Origin: Steromphala cineraria
Lineage: Eukaryota; Mollusca; Gastropoda; Trochida; Trochidae
Assembly: GCA_916613615.1 (NCBI GenBank)
Contig: OU744726.1
Location: 15,937,515-16,001,514, forward strand
Direction of reading: 5' to 3'
DNA: 64,000 nt
Every line of letters starts with the position of its first letter. Position 1 is the stretch's first letter. The notes below the pieces were generated by a model. It ran no database searches. It saw nothing but the letters and a program-made list of their open reading frames with translations, and had not been told where the DNA came from. The position numbers and the translations under genes are program-made. Shown here piece by piece: positions 1 to 11,510 of this stretch.

Positions 1-1117
1 GCCAATCATTTAATTAATGTGTATGAAAAAAATTCAATTAGAAGAAATTTAAATTATTTCTTCACTGCAAACCATTTGAATTTTCTGTCAGGCTTGTGAA
101 GAAAGCATTTTACAAATGTAGAAATTTATCTCATATTTGTTACAAGTGACTTTTGCAATTATTTATTTCTTAAGGCTGCTGGTATTTATTTTTTCTACTC
201 ACCTCAGGAATTGATGTCCCAAATTTTCAGTTAAACCAAACTCTGTATTCTTTATATCAAATAAACCTTTTCATTACAAATGATCTGATCTGGTTAATAT
301 TTGATGTGTGTAAAAGGTTCTCTTAGCCATTTTTGCAAAATGAATTCAGACGTATTTTTCAAATCCCATAGAATACAGAAGCTAAGAAGTGAAATTTATG
401 TTTCAAATGATCCTCCATTTCTGTCTTCATCTGAACTTTATGGAGGTGTAAATGATTTCATCTACCTTGAATAAATGGTTTAGGAAGCACATAATAACAA
501 GCCAATTTCTTGTTTGAAAATAATTTTTAATGTTAAAGTTTTAATTTCAGATATATGTTTTAAAAGTCACAACTCTTGCTAGAGCCTCCATTGTTTTTAA
601 GCCTTTTAAGAATAATTAAATAGTCTTTTTGTTCTGTAGTTAATAGCATAACTAACTACTTTTTGAACCAAATTTCTTTTAAATGTGAAAGCTTTTCAGA
701 GTTAATACAGTTCAAATTCTTCTTATGGTTTAATAATTGGTCATCACTGCAGCTGAGAAAATTCATAATTCTCAACAGAGGAATAATATCAGCACGTCAT
801 ATGTTACATAATAAAGTCTTATCGATATGATCACTCAGAGATTTACTCCAGGGGATCTAACAGACTTACATGATCTGCATCGATTACGAATATATAATAC
901 TCTTATTACCAGCGACTTTGCCATGCATGTTATGTAGAATTTTGGAAATGCGCCAGGACTGTATTTAAATTGGAACAAGAATACTTAATCAATTGTAACA
1001 ATGTCCTTGTTAGGATCAATATTTGATAGAGTGGTTCTATTGTTGATAGTATTTTCCAATTCAAAAGACCTGCTTGCAAAATGGACAATTGTTGGTTACG
1101 GCAGAATTATTGTAAAT
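1..1117. other. AT-rich DNA, nothing recognised
   Basis: No convincing exon, repeat array or RNA gene. A 73-codon frame starting at 1001 runs into the duplication and looks random. Confidence 0.6.
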
Positions 1118-1650
1118 TTCAGGAGAAAGAGTTTCAGTTTAAAAGAATTTCTGAATGTCAAAAGAACAAATGTGATTATGGAATTATTGGCACAACTAAC
1201 ACTACCTCCTATATGCATTTAATCCACACTATTCTGTAATTACGATTTACAGGAAGTGCATCTTTTAAACAGGTGGTAATCTTTTATTGAATCCTTACTA
1301 ATGATCGACTATTCCTGCATAATCGGTAACCAATATATATATTGCTACGTCTGTTGCTTGCAAAGATTTTTAATTTCAATGTAACTTTCAGGTGAGTCTT
1401 AAAGAATTTCTAAATTTCAAAGAACAAATGTGGTTTTGATTCTTTGGTACAACTTAAACTAGCTCCTAAATACATTATTGTTCACTGACGCCGATAATGG
1501 CTGAAATATTGGCCTAGAGGCATAAAACAATAACTTACTCGCTCATTATTCTTCGCAAATTCTAAATGACCATTTGCAGGAATTGGAACTAATTTAGAGA
1601 AGTATATGGATATTCTTTGAATGGTTCCTTACTGATGATAAAGTATTCAA
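1118..1650 (+). repeat. Diverged tandem duplication, two copies
   Basis: The segment from about 1118 (TTCAG, AAAGAATTTCTGAATGTCAAA, ACAAATGTG, then CTAAC.ACTACCTCCTA) recurs from about 1375 with the same order of blocks. The following block (TTTACAGGAAGTG, CCTTACTAATGAT) recurs near 1573-1640. The copies differ by many substitutions and gaps. No gene in it. Confidence 0.55.
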
Positions 1651-2524
1651 GTATATCATGTACGAAACAAAGAAAAGTCTGTCTTGCATAAAATACTTTT
1701 GCTCACAGGTTCATAAACTGATAGTGAATTTTGTTTCTGTGGTCAGATTTTGTAGAATGGAAAATCATCAGTCATTTTAAGAAGTTCTTTCAACTTCCTT
1801 CTTGCTAGATATAACATTTAAGTGAAGAGACTCATTTTCAAGCAATCTATTGAATAACGGAATGAAGAAGTTGACTATCCAAGAACTTGATCACCTTAAT
1901 AATGTAGTCGCCTTGAGCATGTCTATGGACGTGGAAAAGGCGCAATATGAGTATGCACATTATCATCATAGTTACCTCATTTTCACATATAAGCTTCTAA
2001 ATTGCTAATAATAAAAGGAAACAAAATTTCAAATTTAATCAATAATGATAGTCCTTATAGGTTTAAACAACCCTTGTTTGTGATTAAAAACATCAGTTGG
2101 TCAAAACAAGCGTCAGGGTTAGACGATAGGTAATCCATCTATCCAATTGCCAGTAAGGGCCTGAAAAATAATCAAAAAAGAGAAATATAAAAAAACATTC
2201 TACATCTGTCGAGTGGTTGAAAATATTAAAGGTTCACATAGCATGATCAATACAATATCGCAGTCTTGATAATAAAAGTCTGATCTCCTTATTGGGAAAA
2301 ACAATCAAGAATATTTTAGATAAGCCTTATTCATATAAAACTTTGGGAGATGTTGCTTTTGAGGCCTGATTTCTTTGTTGAAAGGCTAAAAAATTAGCAG
2401 TTGGCTTTTCAATGAAACTTTTTCTGAACATGGGTCAGAAGCACAGAATAAGATATGGTCAGCCTTAGGCGCTAACTGCAATTGGCTGGCAGACAGACAC
2501 TGTGTAACAATGTTCCCAAAATTC
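1651..2524. other. AT-rich DNA, nothing recognised
   Basis: No gene-like feature up to the candidate promoter at 2525. Confidence 0.6.
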
Positions 2525-2602
2525 TATATAAGACTAGGACACCCACAAAGCAGCCATTTGTATTGTTGAACAACAGTATATCTCTCTAATTTGGAATTAT
2601 GT
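2525..2602 (+). promoter_or_regulatory. Candidate core promoter and very short first exon
   Basis: A TATATAAG box at 2525-2532 is followed 31 bases after its first T by an initiator-like CCATTT (A at 2556). A short leader then reaches an ATG at 2599-2601, and a donor-like GTAAGT begins at 2603, so the first exon would carry only the ATG plus one base. Spacing fits a metazoan Pol II core promoter, but each motif is common in AT-rich DNA and no downstream exon has been linked to it. Confidence 0.3.
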
Positions 2603-3285
2603 GTAAGTTTGTCTTATACGAGAATGATTTATATGATGGATGTTGTACCGAACCTGATTTAACCAGTGGATTGAGACATGTTTGTGGTTCTAGAACAACA
2701 GTGAACCCTTTTCATCAGAGGTAATCCGATAATAGTGATGAAAGCTTGAGATTGGGTTCTGAACCCTTGAACGTACCCTCTGGAGTTATAACTTACAAGT
2801 ATGGCAAGGATATCTTTTGTGAAAACTACACATCCTTTTTTCTCCAGTTCTGCTATAACAATAACATCTAAGTTTTATATTCCATATGAGGTTTATGCAT
2901 TTTTTTCTCCATTCTACTCAGAAATACAATGATCATATTGTCAATTAGTTCATCATCAATTGTTCTAAATATAGAGATATAACTGAGGGTTGTTTGAGGT
3001 AAATCACATGATTATAATTGTAAGTTGTCAATATTAAATCACTAAAGAGTTTATGCAGGTTACCCAATAACAAAAACTCCAGGACAGAGTTATATATATT
3101 ATATGAGTATATATAGTATGACGACACGAGTGACGAAATATGAGTATTATCCGAGCAAGAGCGAGTATGTTATCGACACAGATATAATATTCTGTTAATC
3201 ACCGTAGTCTCCCAAAATAAAAGAAAAGACTCAAAATTTACTTCTCAGTTTGATGGACTAGCAGCCCAAGGCCTGTAAAAATTGC
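2603..3285. other. Unannotated, mostly AT-rich
   Basis: Near 3110-3180 there is a short GC-richer stretch with repeated GACGA/GAGCGAG words. Nothing else can be named. Confidence 0.5.
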
Positions 3286-3336
3286 GACGTCATAGGCAAA
3301 CTGTGACGTCAAAGGATTGTTTATAATGTGACGTCA
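3286..3336. promoter_or_regulatory. Cluster of three CRE-like sites
   Basis: Two perfect cAMP-response elements TGACGTCA (3304-3311 and 3329-3336) and one seven-of-eight site CGACGTCA (3286-3293) lie within 51 bp, the last as the longer palindrome TGTGACGTCACA. CRE octamers bind CREB/ATF/bZIP factors. The cluster could be regulatory or part of an unrecognised repeat. Confidence 0.5.
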
Positions 3337-6240
3337 CAATGAAAAAGTGAAATGATGCCCTATTGGACTTCATATGAAAAATATTAACCTCGATATTACT
3401 GCCCTCGTAAGTTTAAAATGGAATATGACACACTTCCTTCTAAGTATTGTTAAATCATGCACTGAACTTAATAACCATGGCATGGAATTGCTTCAATTCC
3501 TTTCTGAATCTGCTAATTTATTCATACCTCGATGAAGTTGTTGTGCTTTTTCTTAATGGATTAGAAACATTATTTGTAACCGGTATGGGATTAAGAATTA
3601 TCCTTCATTTCCATTTTATCTCAGATATGAAGTTTTCTGTGTATATATATAATGTCATCATTTTAGATTTGGGGATAATTATAAAGTGAAGTAAATATAT
3701 ATTTGAATTGTAAGTGAGAGAAAATCAAAGCCAAAACAAATAACAATGCTGTATATCAACTGGTCGTTTCAACATTCACATATACGTGAGTCAACATTCA
3801 CACTTGCGTGAACCTATTTGCATACAGCCTCACTTTGAGGAGCACCAGGCTGGAACTATTTATGGTAAATTCATTTCAAAGCCATGCACAAAAACTGCAT
3901 GGGATGATTCTAGTCCTCATGCAAATATCCAAAAGACTCTTTTTTGGCCAAAATTATGCATTCATACATGATAATTTTCTCTGAAATTCCAACTGTTCAG
4001 CAAACAAGGAAGCCGTGCTCGTTAGGGTAATAGGTATAATTGAATCAATATTGGATAACAGAGTGATGCGTACTCTACACGTGCTTCCAGTCGAGATGTT
4101 TACAAATTGATCGTTATCGTTTTCTATCTAATTTCATCGGGGAACGATTCACCGCGATGCAGGCTGATAAATGAGGGTCCTCTTTCTTTTGTTTGATTGG
4201 TTTGCTTAATACTTGCTCATGACAGCTTTCGACCTGATTAAAGTTTGATATGAACTTGCACTAAGTGGGTAATACTGAATTTGGGATCGGTAATCAATAG
4301 GATATGGATTATTGCAATAACTGCGATTGTTGTAGAGCAGAGGCCAGTATGAATATTTGATGGATCAGTCTTTTGAAGACTTACTTTTTTGTTGTTTTGA
4401 GAAAAGGTTTATTTAATTAGTTTTGTTTTTTATCTGCTTGTTGGATATTAAGTCATTAATCTTTTTGAATTTTTTTTCTAAATACTGCTTGTGTTAAAAG
4501 TTGAAAATCAATAAAATTCATTCTTTATTATTTTTTATTTTGTAAGCTTTCATGCGAACAAACAGGAATTTTTTTCACAGATTTGACATATCATATAAAG
4601 TAAATATTATGCCTTCATTTATTTAATAAAATTCAAGCCTTATGTTGCATTTTCTTTAAAATCATTTATTCCCTATTAATATTTCCCCTTGATGTCCTGA
4701 AAGTAAATGAAATTTTTTGAAAGCAGTTTGCAAATTGTAATTGTATAACTTTGAATTAAACTATGAATTTATAAAGCTTTATTAATTGAAAAAAATGAAA
4801 TGTCATTTTAGAAATTAACTATATAAGCTATCCATTAGAGCAAATTTAAACATGTTTTTGGATATACATATTTTATATAATTACTCTTTATTAATTGTTA
4901 TAAGTAGATAAGTTGTCATACATAACATTTGAAAAGAATCATTTGCTCTACTAACAATGACTACTTTAAATTTTGGTCCTGGTGGGTATTAAAGATCTTT
5001 GAAGTTCAGGTTTTTGTGTAAATTTGAAAATAAAGATCTGGTGACATTATCCTAGGTAAAAATAAATAAATTTTCAAATAAAAAATTATCAAAGTCAAGA
5101 ACACTACTAATATCACAGAGCCATTTAAGTTTCTGTTGTTAATCTAGCGAAACATTACATCATTAGTTTAATTTATCTTGTGTAACTTATAATTACAACG
5201 TAATAAAAGTTACAAAGTTAAAATTACTGTAACTGAGTCAATGAAGAAATAAATAAGCTCAGTTGAATTGTCTTTAAAACATTTATCTTTAAGATCTAAA
5301 TTATCTGTATTATTTGCATCTCAATAAAAAAATTCTTGTTAAAGTTTTTATTATGGAGAAGAAGAATGGAGACGCTCTTTAACCTATCAAATAAAAATTT
5401 AGTTCAGCTGGTTTTGTTGAGATAGTTTTCATGTAACCAGGAAAGTCGTGAAATAAACAGTAAACCATACATTTCAAAATTTTATTGAAACCTTGGCAAG
5501 ATTCTTATTTTCATACTATTAAATTTCTTTACCAAGAAATGAAGGAAAGTAGGCTGAAGTCTCCACTTCTGTCTTCTCTACATGTAATGAAAGACACAAC
5601 CAGTTAAAAAATAATATTTTATGCTTAATGAAAGGTAAGTGTTACTGCATTTAACATAATAAATAGTAGAAGCATGCTTAAATATTAAGATGTCTCTTAT
5701 GATCTATAACTAATTCATTGCTTTATGAATCATATATTGAACTAAATTAAGGACAACCTTCGTACAAAAAAACTCTCTTCATTGATAGCAATTGATATAA
5801 TAAGTTCTCTTTCAAATCACTCAAGGGGGGTATCAAGAGAAGATAATCTAATATGGGTGGAGTGAACTACCATTTAATTTTTTTGAAGGCTGTGAGAAAA
5901 CTATTGAGGTTGTTTCAATGTTAACCAGCACGATTGTACTGTGATCCCGCGTCATATCAATGCATACAGAGACTAGAAAGTGAATGGTTCACTATCTGCC
6001 TCGCCCAAGTTTTTCTACAAGTGCTTCATTCAGTATATATATATCAAGGTAGGTAAACGGTTAGCCAGGTTCATACCAGCCCATTGATTATTGATCGCTA
6101 CATAGGAAAGCTTCACAGTCGATTGAAAAACGTTGAAAGCGCTGAAAGAACATTTCTATGAGTTGTCGATGCAATGTATATATTATATGCTCAATATGGA
6201 TACTGCAGATCCGGGTATGTGTAGGTAAAGTGACTAGGGC
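3337..6240. other. AT-rich DNA, nothing recognised
   Basis: Very AT-rich from 4400 to 5800. A minor duplication of TCAACATTCACA followed by CGTGA lies at 3768-3811. No exon candidates. Confidence 0.6.
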
Positions 6241-7033
6241 GTGGGACACCATCAATATCTTTACACAACGCTTGATCAGTCACACCTATGCAGACTGAAA
6301 AGGGTAGAGAATTGTTTTGAAATAATGGATGTTAGTTGTCGTGGAAACCATTCTTTGGGAGGAGAGGGCGCGGGCTCTGACAAGTCTAACTCTGGGCACC
6401 GCTGTAGTGTGGATCTGGTCGAGTCTTTCCCTGCTTCTATCAATATTGGCGCACTGTTCAATCAGCCACCCGCTGAGCTTTATGTCAGCTCTTATCTAAC
6501 CGTTCTTGGACACTGGTCGCATACGTAACTCTGATTTGTTGCCTTGTGAGCAGGATTAATTTGGATCAACAAATGAATTGAGAATATTATGTACTGTGTA
6601 ACATTGCTTTGGTGATTGTTAGAGTCGAGGGCTAGAGGCCAAGCCCTGCATATTTTATTACTAGGAAGAGTATTGAGTATTGACGACCCTACAGCTGGGA
6701 GAACACTGGTACAGAGCGAGCCGCGCGTTCACTGAAGCCTTAATAAATACTGGTCAACAGAATGATCAAAATGATCATTGGACTGCAACATTCATCATTC
6801 AGGTTGAAAGAGCCCAAACAAAGACCAGCCTTGGGGAGCCTCGTTCAGCGTTACTTGTCTACGGTGAATAACAGCCTGGTCATCAGAGCTTTCAGCAACA
6901 AATATCCTGGGGTCAGCGGAGTTATTGTGCACACACTCTGTTCCTGATCCCCTGGTGAAAACCTCTAACCATCTTAACTGGACAGCCCGGCTACTTAGAG
7001 GAGCAGACGCGCTGATCCCTTACTGTGTTGCAG
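6241..7033. other. GC-balanced block before the minisatellite, no gene recognised
   Basis: Base composition is well above background GC. Several 60-95 codon frames overlap on both strands without a recognisable protein. It could be exonic noncoding sequence, a regulatory region or an old repeat. Confidence 0.3.
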
Positions 7034-7102
7034 GAGAAGACAACACAGACTTGCTACTCATGAAGCGGTACATCGGCTTCTTACACGAGCAAACCACAGA
7101 CA
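7034..7102 (+). repeat. Diverged 5' flank of the 30-bp minisatellite
   Basis: GAAGACAACACAGACTTGCT followed by ACTCATGAAG, and later CACAGACAGACCTGCT, are recognisable but mutated relatives of the 30-bp unit that follows, so the array grew inside an older copy of the repeat. Confidence 0.5.
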
Positions 7103-7950
7103 GACCTGCTACTCATATGAGGCAACATTGAAGACCTGCTACTCATATGAGGCAACATTGAAGACTTGCTACTCATATGAGGCAACATTGAAGACCTGCT
7201 ACTCATATGAGGCAACATTGAAGACCCGCTACTCATATGAGGCAACATTGAAGACCCGCTACTCATATAAGGCAACATTGAAGACCCGCTACTCATATGA
7301 GGCAACATTGAAGACCCACTACTCATATGAGGCAACATTGAAGACCCGCTACTCATATGAGGCAACATTGAAGACCTGCTACTCATATAAGGCAACATTG
7401 AAGACCTGCTACTCATATGAGGCAACATTGAAGACTTGCTACTCATATAAGGCAACATTGAAGACCCGCTACTCATATGAGGCAACATTGAAGACCTGCT
7501 ACTCATATAAGGCAACATTGAAGACTTGCTAATCATATGAGGCAACATTGAAGACCTGCTACTCATATAAGGCAACATTGAAGACCTGCTACTCATATAA
7601 GGCAACATTGAAGACCCGCTACTCATATGAGGCTACATTGAAGACCTGCTACTCATATAAGGCAACATTGAAGACCCGCTACTCATATGAGGCAACATTG
7701 AAGACCCGCTACTCATATAAGGCAACATTGAAGACCCGCTACTCATATGAGGCAACATTGAAGACCTGCTACTCATATAAGGCAACATTGAAGACCTGCT
7801 ACTCATATAAGGCAACATTGAAGAGCTGCTACTCATATAAGGCAACATTGAAGACCTGCTACTCATATGAGGCAACATTGAAGACCTGCTAATCATATAA
7901 GGCAACATTGAAGACGTGCTACTCATATGAGGCAACATTGAAGACCCGCT
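7103..7950 (+). repeat. 28-copy 30-bp minisatellite
   Basis: The unit is GACCTGCTACTCATATGAGG followed by CAACATTGAA, repeated 28 times with an extra 8 bases and no length change. Variation is confined mainly to two places: the bases after GA (CCTG, CCCG, CTTG, rarely CCCA, GCTG, CGTG) and the purine in ATAT(G/A)A. From unit 9 on, G and A alternate almost strictly, a 60-bp higher-order period. Because 30 is a multiple of three, frames stay open on both strands (YSYEATLKTC on +, SSMLPHMSSG on -); this is not evidence of a protein. Confidence 0.97.
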
Positions 7951-8499
7951 AGTTTTTCAATTGAGCAAAGATCTTCTACTTCTTAAAGTCAACTGACTAC
8001 CCAAAGAAGAAAACCCAAGCCAGACGTGCTACTCATATGAGAAGCAATATTGAAGATCTACTACACTTAAGAGTAGACAACATATATTCAGAAGAGTTTA
8101 GACAAATAGACCTGTTTGAAAGAGAAGACAACATAGACCTTCTACTCAGAATGTTGACAACATAGAAATTCTACTCAGAAAAGTAGACCACATAGACATT
8201 CTACTCAGAAGAGTAGACCACATTGACCTGCCTCTCAGAAAACAGGTAAACAGATCTGCTTCTATGAAGAATAGACAACATAGACATCCTATTCAGAAGA
8301 GTAGACAATGTAGACCTTCCACTCAAAAGAGTAGACAACATAGACCTGCTACTTGGAAGAGTAGAAAAATCTACTCAGAAAACAGATCTGCTTCTATGAA
8401 GAATAGACAACATTGACCTTCTTCTCAGAAGAGTAGACAACATAGATCTTCTACTCAAAGAGTAGACAACATAGATTGCTACTCAGAAGAACTGACTCC
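7951..8499 (+). repeat. Decayed older version of the 30-bp repeat
   Basis: Copies of a related approximately 30-bp unit (GAGTAGACAACATAGACCTT then CTACTCAGAA) continue for about 500 bp with many substitutions and small gaps. One unit at 8022-8056 still carries TGCTACTCATATGAGAAGCA. The gradient from near-identical to degenerate shows where recent amplification occurred. Confidence 0.8.
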
Positions 8500-8739
8500 A
8501 CAGACCAGTGTTCCTGAGAGGAGAAGCTCTACTGACTTGCAAGCTGTCTTAGGCTGCCGTCTGACGACTAACCCACCAACCGGCCATTGAGGTGGTTGCC
8601 ATGTGACTCGAGGTCGATGTAGCGTAGCAGACGATCGCACAAATGAGCGGGCATTGACACATTCCGGAACATCAAAGGCTGGGAACTATCGGATCCATCC
8701 TTCCCCTGTTCCTTGCCTCTGTCCACATCAAGAGTGCAG
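8500..8739 (+). other. GC-richer block ending in a good splice donor; possible noncoding exon
   Basis: This block follows the decayed minisatellite. It is clearly GC-richer than its surroundings, with several CpG sites, and ends GAGTGCAG|GTAAGC at 8740. No long frame is open through it, so if it is an exon it would be untranslated. A transcript with the minisatellite upstream or inside its 5' exon is possible but unproven. Confidence 0.25.
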
Positions 8740-8740
8740 G

Positions 8741-9688
8741 TAAGCTGTGTTTATGTCTTCATCTGTCAGTGTGACTACCTCATATCTGCTGTCTTGTGGA
8801 CTGAGCTAGGGTTCTCTGTCTACATGTTGCTATAGGCTAAGATTGAGGGAGGGAGTCCATTCTCCTTCTAATTAGCTGTGTGTCGGTACCGGCACTCTGC
8901 AACAAGTACACATTAGCAATTCAGTATCATGATTCGGGAAATTGGATGTCGGTGTGGATTTGTAACGATTTTCACTTCTGCTTTGTAGTAAGTGTTTGTT
9001 TTGATGTCAGTCTATTCCATTTATACTTTTTTACACTATTCTTTTTCCATTTCTGGCAAAGCATCAATGCATTTTGAAAGGTTATGAGATGGGAAATATT
9101 TATGTAAACATTGCTTGTAATCTCAAGGGACATTTTCGCATTCACATTTTATGCATTTTGAGGCGGCAACAGGCACATCACGACTCGCCCTCGATCATTC
9201 CCCAAGTCAATCACCCTCTTATTAAAGGATACCCATAAGGCCCTCCCCTGGTGATTATCTGGGATTTTTCTCAACAGTTTGGCAGGCAGCATGTAGGCCC
9301 ATAGTCAAGTGGCAATGTTAATTAGCTCCTGTGAATATGGGTTATGGCGGGAGCAAGGTTACTGCACCAGTAGTCATTGCGGCATATATTACCCACTAGG
9401 GACACCACCATTGGATAGCCTTGTTTCAGCCACGGCATGCGGCTCCCTTCTTTCTTAATGCATGGATTTTTCCAAGAGTAATGAGACTCCTAATAGTGTA
9501 CTTGAGCAAGGCCGCACAGTTCACCCAAGCTAACTGCATGATGCTAAATTATAGTTATTGGGGAAAATTAATGAAATTATGTGTCCTCTTACCGAAGGAA
9601 ATAGCAATTCACTGAACTGTTGCCGGGTTTGGCAATCGGAAAGGAGGCAGGGGTTTTTCCCCGACCGTTTGAGAAATTTGCTGTGACA
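8741..9688. other. Unannotated, mixed composition
   Basis: GC-balanced patches at 9160-9440 without an open frame of note. It ends at the 9.69 kb promoter candidate. Confidence 0.5.
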
Positions 9689-9755
9689 TATAAAGAAGGA
9701 AGTGGCCTAGATTTTCCTGAACATCGAATCAATCAGCCTCCTGCGTAATGGCTCG
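9689..9755 (+). promoter_or_regulatory. Candidate TATA promoter and first exon (ATG GCT CG|GTAAGT)
   Basis: TATAAAG at 9689-9695 lies about 60 bases upstream of an ATG at 9748. The exon would end at 9755 with a near-perfect donor GTAAGTT, giving Met-Ala plus two bases of the next codon. The DNA just upstream (9615-9720) is GC-richer than its surroundings. No good initiator is seen at +1 (about 9720). The layout repeats that at 2.5 kb, so the two could be alternative first exons of one gene, or both could be chance. Confidence 0.3.
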
Positions 9756-10729
9756 GTAAGTTGATTTCAAACGAGTGGTGTTTGTTTAAACCTAATTTGT
9801 AGGCTGAAATTTTTTCAAAATTCAAAGAAATTTGGTTTTCGCATGAATTTCTTAAAGTTTTGTATCAGAATTAGAAAAACAATAAAGGATTTTGTTTTTC
9901 TTCTTAAGAATCTATATTGACATTATTTATGGGAACATAACATTAATGATATTGACTCATCTCTTGGACATAAATAATCATAATGAATTAGATTCGTTCA
10001 ATAATTTTCTATTTCTGTGCAAACTAAATGGCTTTTCATTTATTGACATTTATGGTCATCATTGACAGTTATTATCAATATTGACAAATAGGACTTGATA
10101 CATACTATACTTTATTCAATAAAGGGGTACTCTGTGTGTCAAGTTATTTGCAAAAAGTGTGTAATGGGCTTCTCACTGTTATGACTCACAATCGAATACC
10201 TTAAAATCAAGAAGCATCGAATGATCTTAAACAGCTATCGTGAGTGGTATTTTCGTGAGAAATGTGTAGTAAAATTACTCTACATTCCTTCTTGTCATAG
10301 GAGACGTATCACTCAAAAGTAGTTCCCCATCAAATAACGAGTGCTACCCTCGAACCAGGTCTTTGATCTGGCAAGCATTGTACGCTGCTGTACATGTACT
10401 ATAAAACTTTTATTAGAAGTCTGAAAGGTCCTTTCTTTGCTCGAAACTCGTCACCTTCAAGGTTAGCAGACATTTTAGTGAATTACCAACACATTAATGG
10501 TGGATTGTAACAGACTAAACAACTAGATAAACAAGTATTGTTTTACGAAAGAAGCTTTTTTATGACACAGATAAAATTAGATTAAAGATATAGATTTTGA
10601 CAAAAACTGTTGTAATGTACAGGGTAAACTGCCAAATCACTTATTATAATTTTCATCCTTAGAATTATGACTTATTAACATATTTAAGGTTGATCCAAAT
10701 ATGGAGGTTTGAATCACTTACTTACTGAC
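9756..10729. other. AT-rich DNA, nothing recognised
   Basis: No exon, RNA gene or named repeat seen. Confidence 0.6.
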
Positions 10730-11510
10730 CTTAAGACATTCAACAACATTTTGAAACACCACAGCAACAGTTGACATACAAATGATACCGGTACATACTG
10801 AAATATGATATTTCTGTAAATCACAAATTTAGGCTCCTAATGATTAAAAAAAGAGACAAAAAAATCTACAAATAACATGCTTACCATGCAAGGCTGTCAA
10901 TAGTTACTTATTTAGTGCGGCATCTTGGTCACAAATATGTAAACTTAAAAAAATGTAGATGGCAAAATCTGAATCATCATATTTTAACATATATGTTATG
11001 CTAGTATATCTCAGCATGCATCTGACCAAATCTGTTAAGATCAAGTCTGTTCCCAGTTTATACAGCATGAGAGCCTAATGAACATCAATCAATTATCATT
11101 AAAAATTACAAAGATAAATGATTTTATCTGTGGTCTACTGTATATGTTATGTAAGTATATCCAAGCATGCATCTGACCGAATCTATGAAGATCAAGTCTC
11201 TTGTCATGAGCTGTGCCAGGTTCACATAGCATGAGAGCCTAATGAACATTAACAAATTATCATTAAAAATTACAAAGATTATGATTTTAATTCCATAATA
11301 TAAGCTTGATGTTCACAAATTGAGGTTTAAGTTGAACCTGCTATATGAGTATAAAGGGTTAACAAGTACATGTATGTAGTTTTAGTATTATTTGAATTCT
11401 TTTTAATGTATTTGCATTTTAAGCATGATCCAAAAGGTTAACAAGGTTCATTTTTTTACTTTGCCTAACTAATGACATTCAACAATATTTTGGACACCAC
11501 AGCAACATGT
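10730..11510 (+). repeat. Overlapping diverged duplications
   Basis: A block containing AGCATGCATCTGACC, GAAGATCAAGTCT and CATGAGAGCCTAATGAACAT occurs at about 10988-11130 and again 151 bp on at about 11141-11290. A different block, GACATTCAACAA.ATTTTG and ACCACAGCAACA, flanks this pair at 10736 and 11475, so the tandem pair lies inside a wider duplication. Confidence 0.7.

Noticed and set aside
7081..7938. Long periodic ORFs on both strands as a repeat-protein gene
   Set aside because: They exist on both strands, are interrupted in each, and follow automatically from a stop-free 30-bp unit. No start context, splice sites or flanking coding sequence support them.
7103..7950. CRISPR-like array
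   Set aside because: Units are directly abutting with no unique spacers, and the sequence is eukaryotic.
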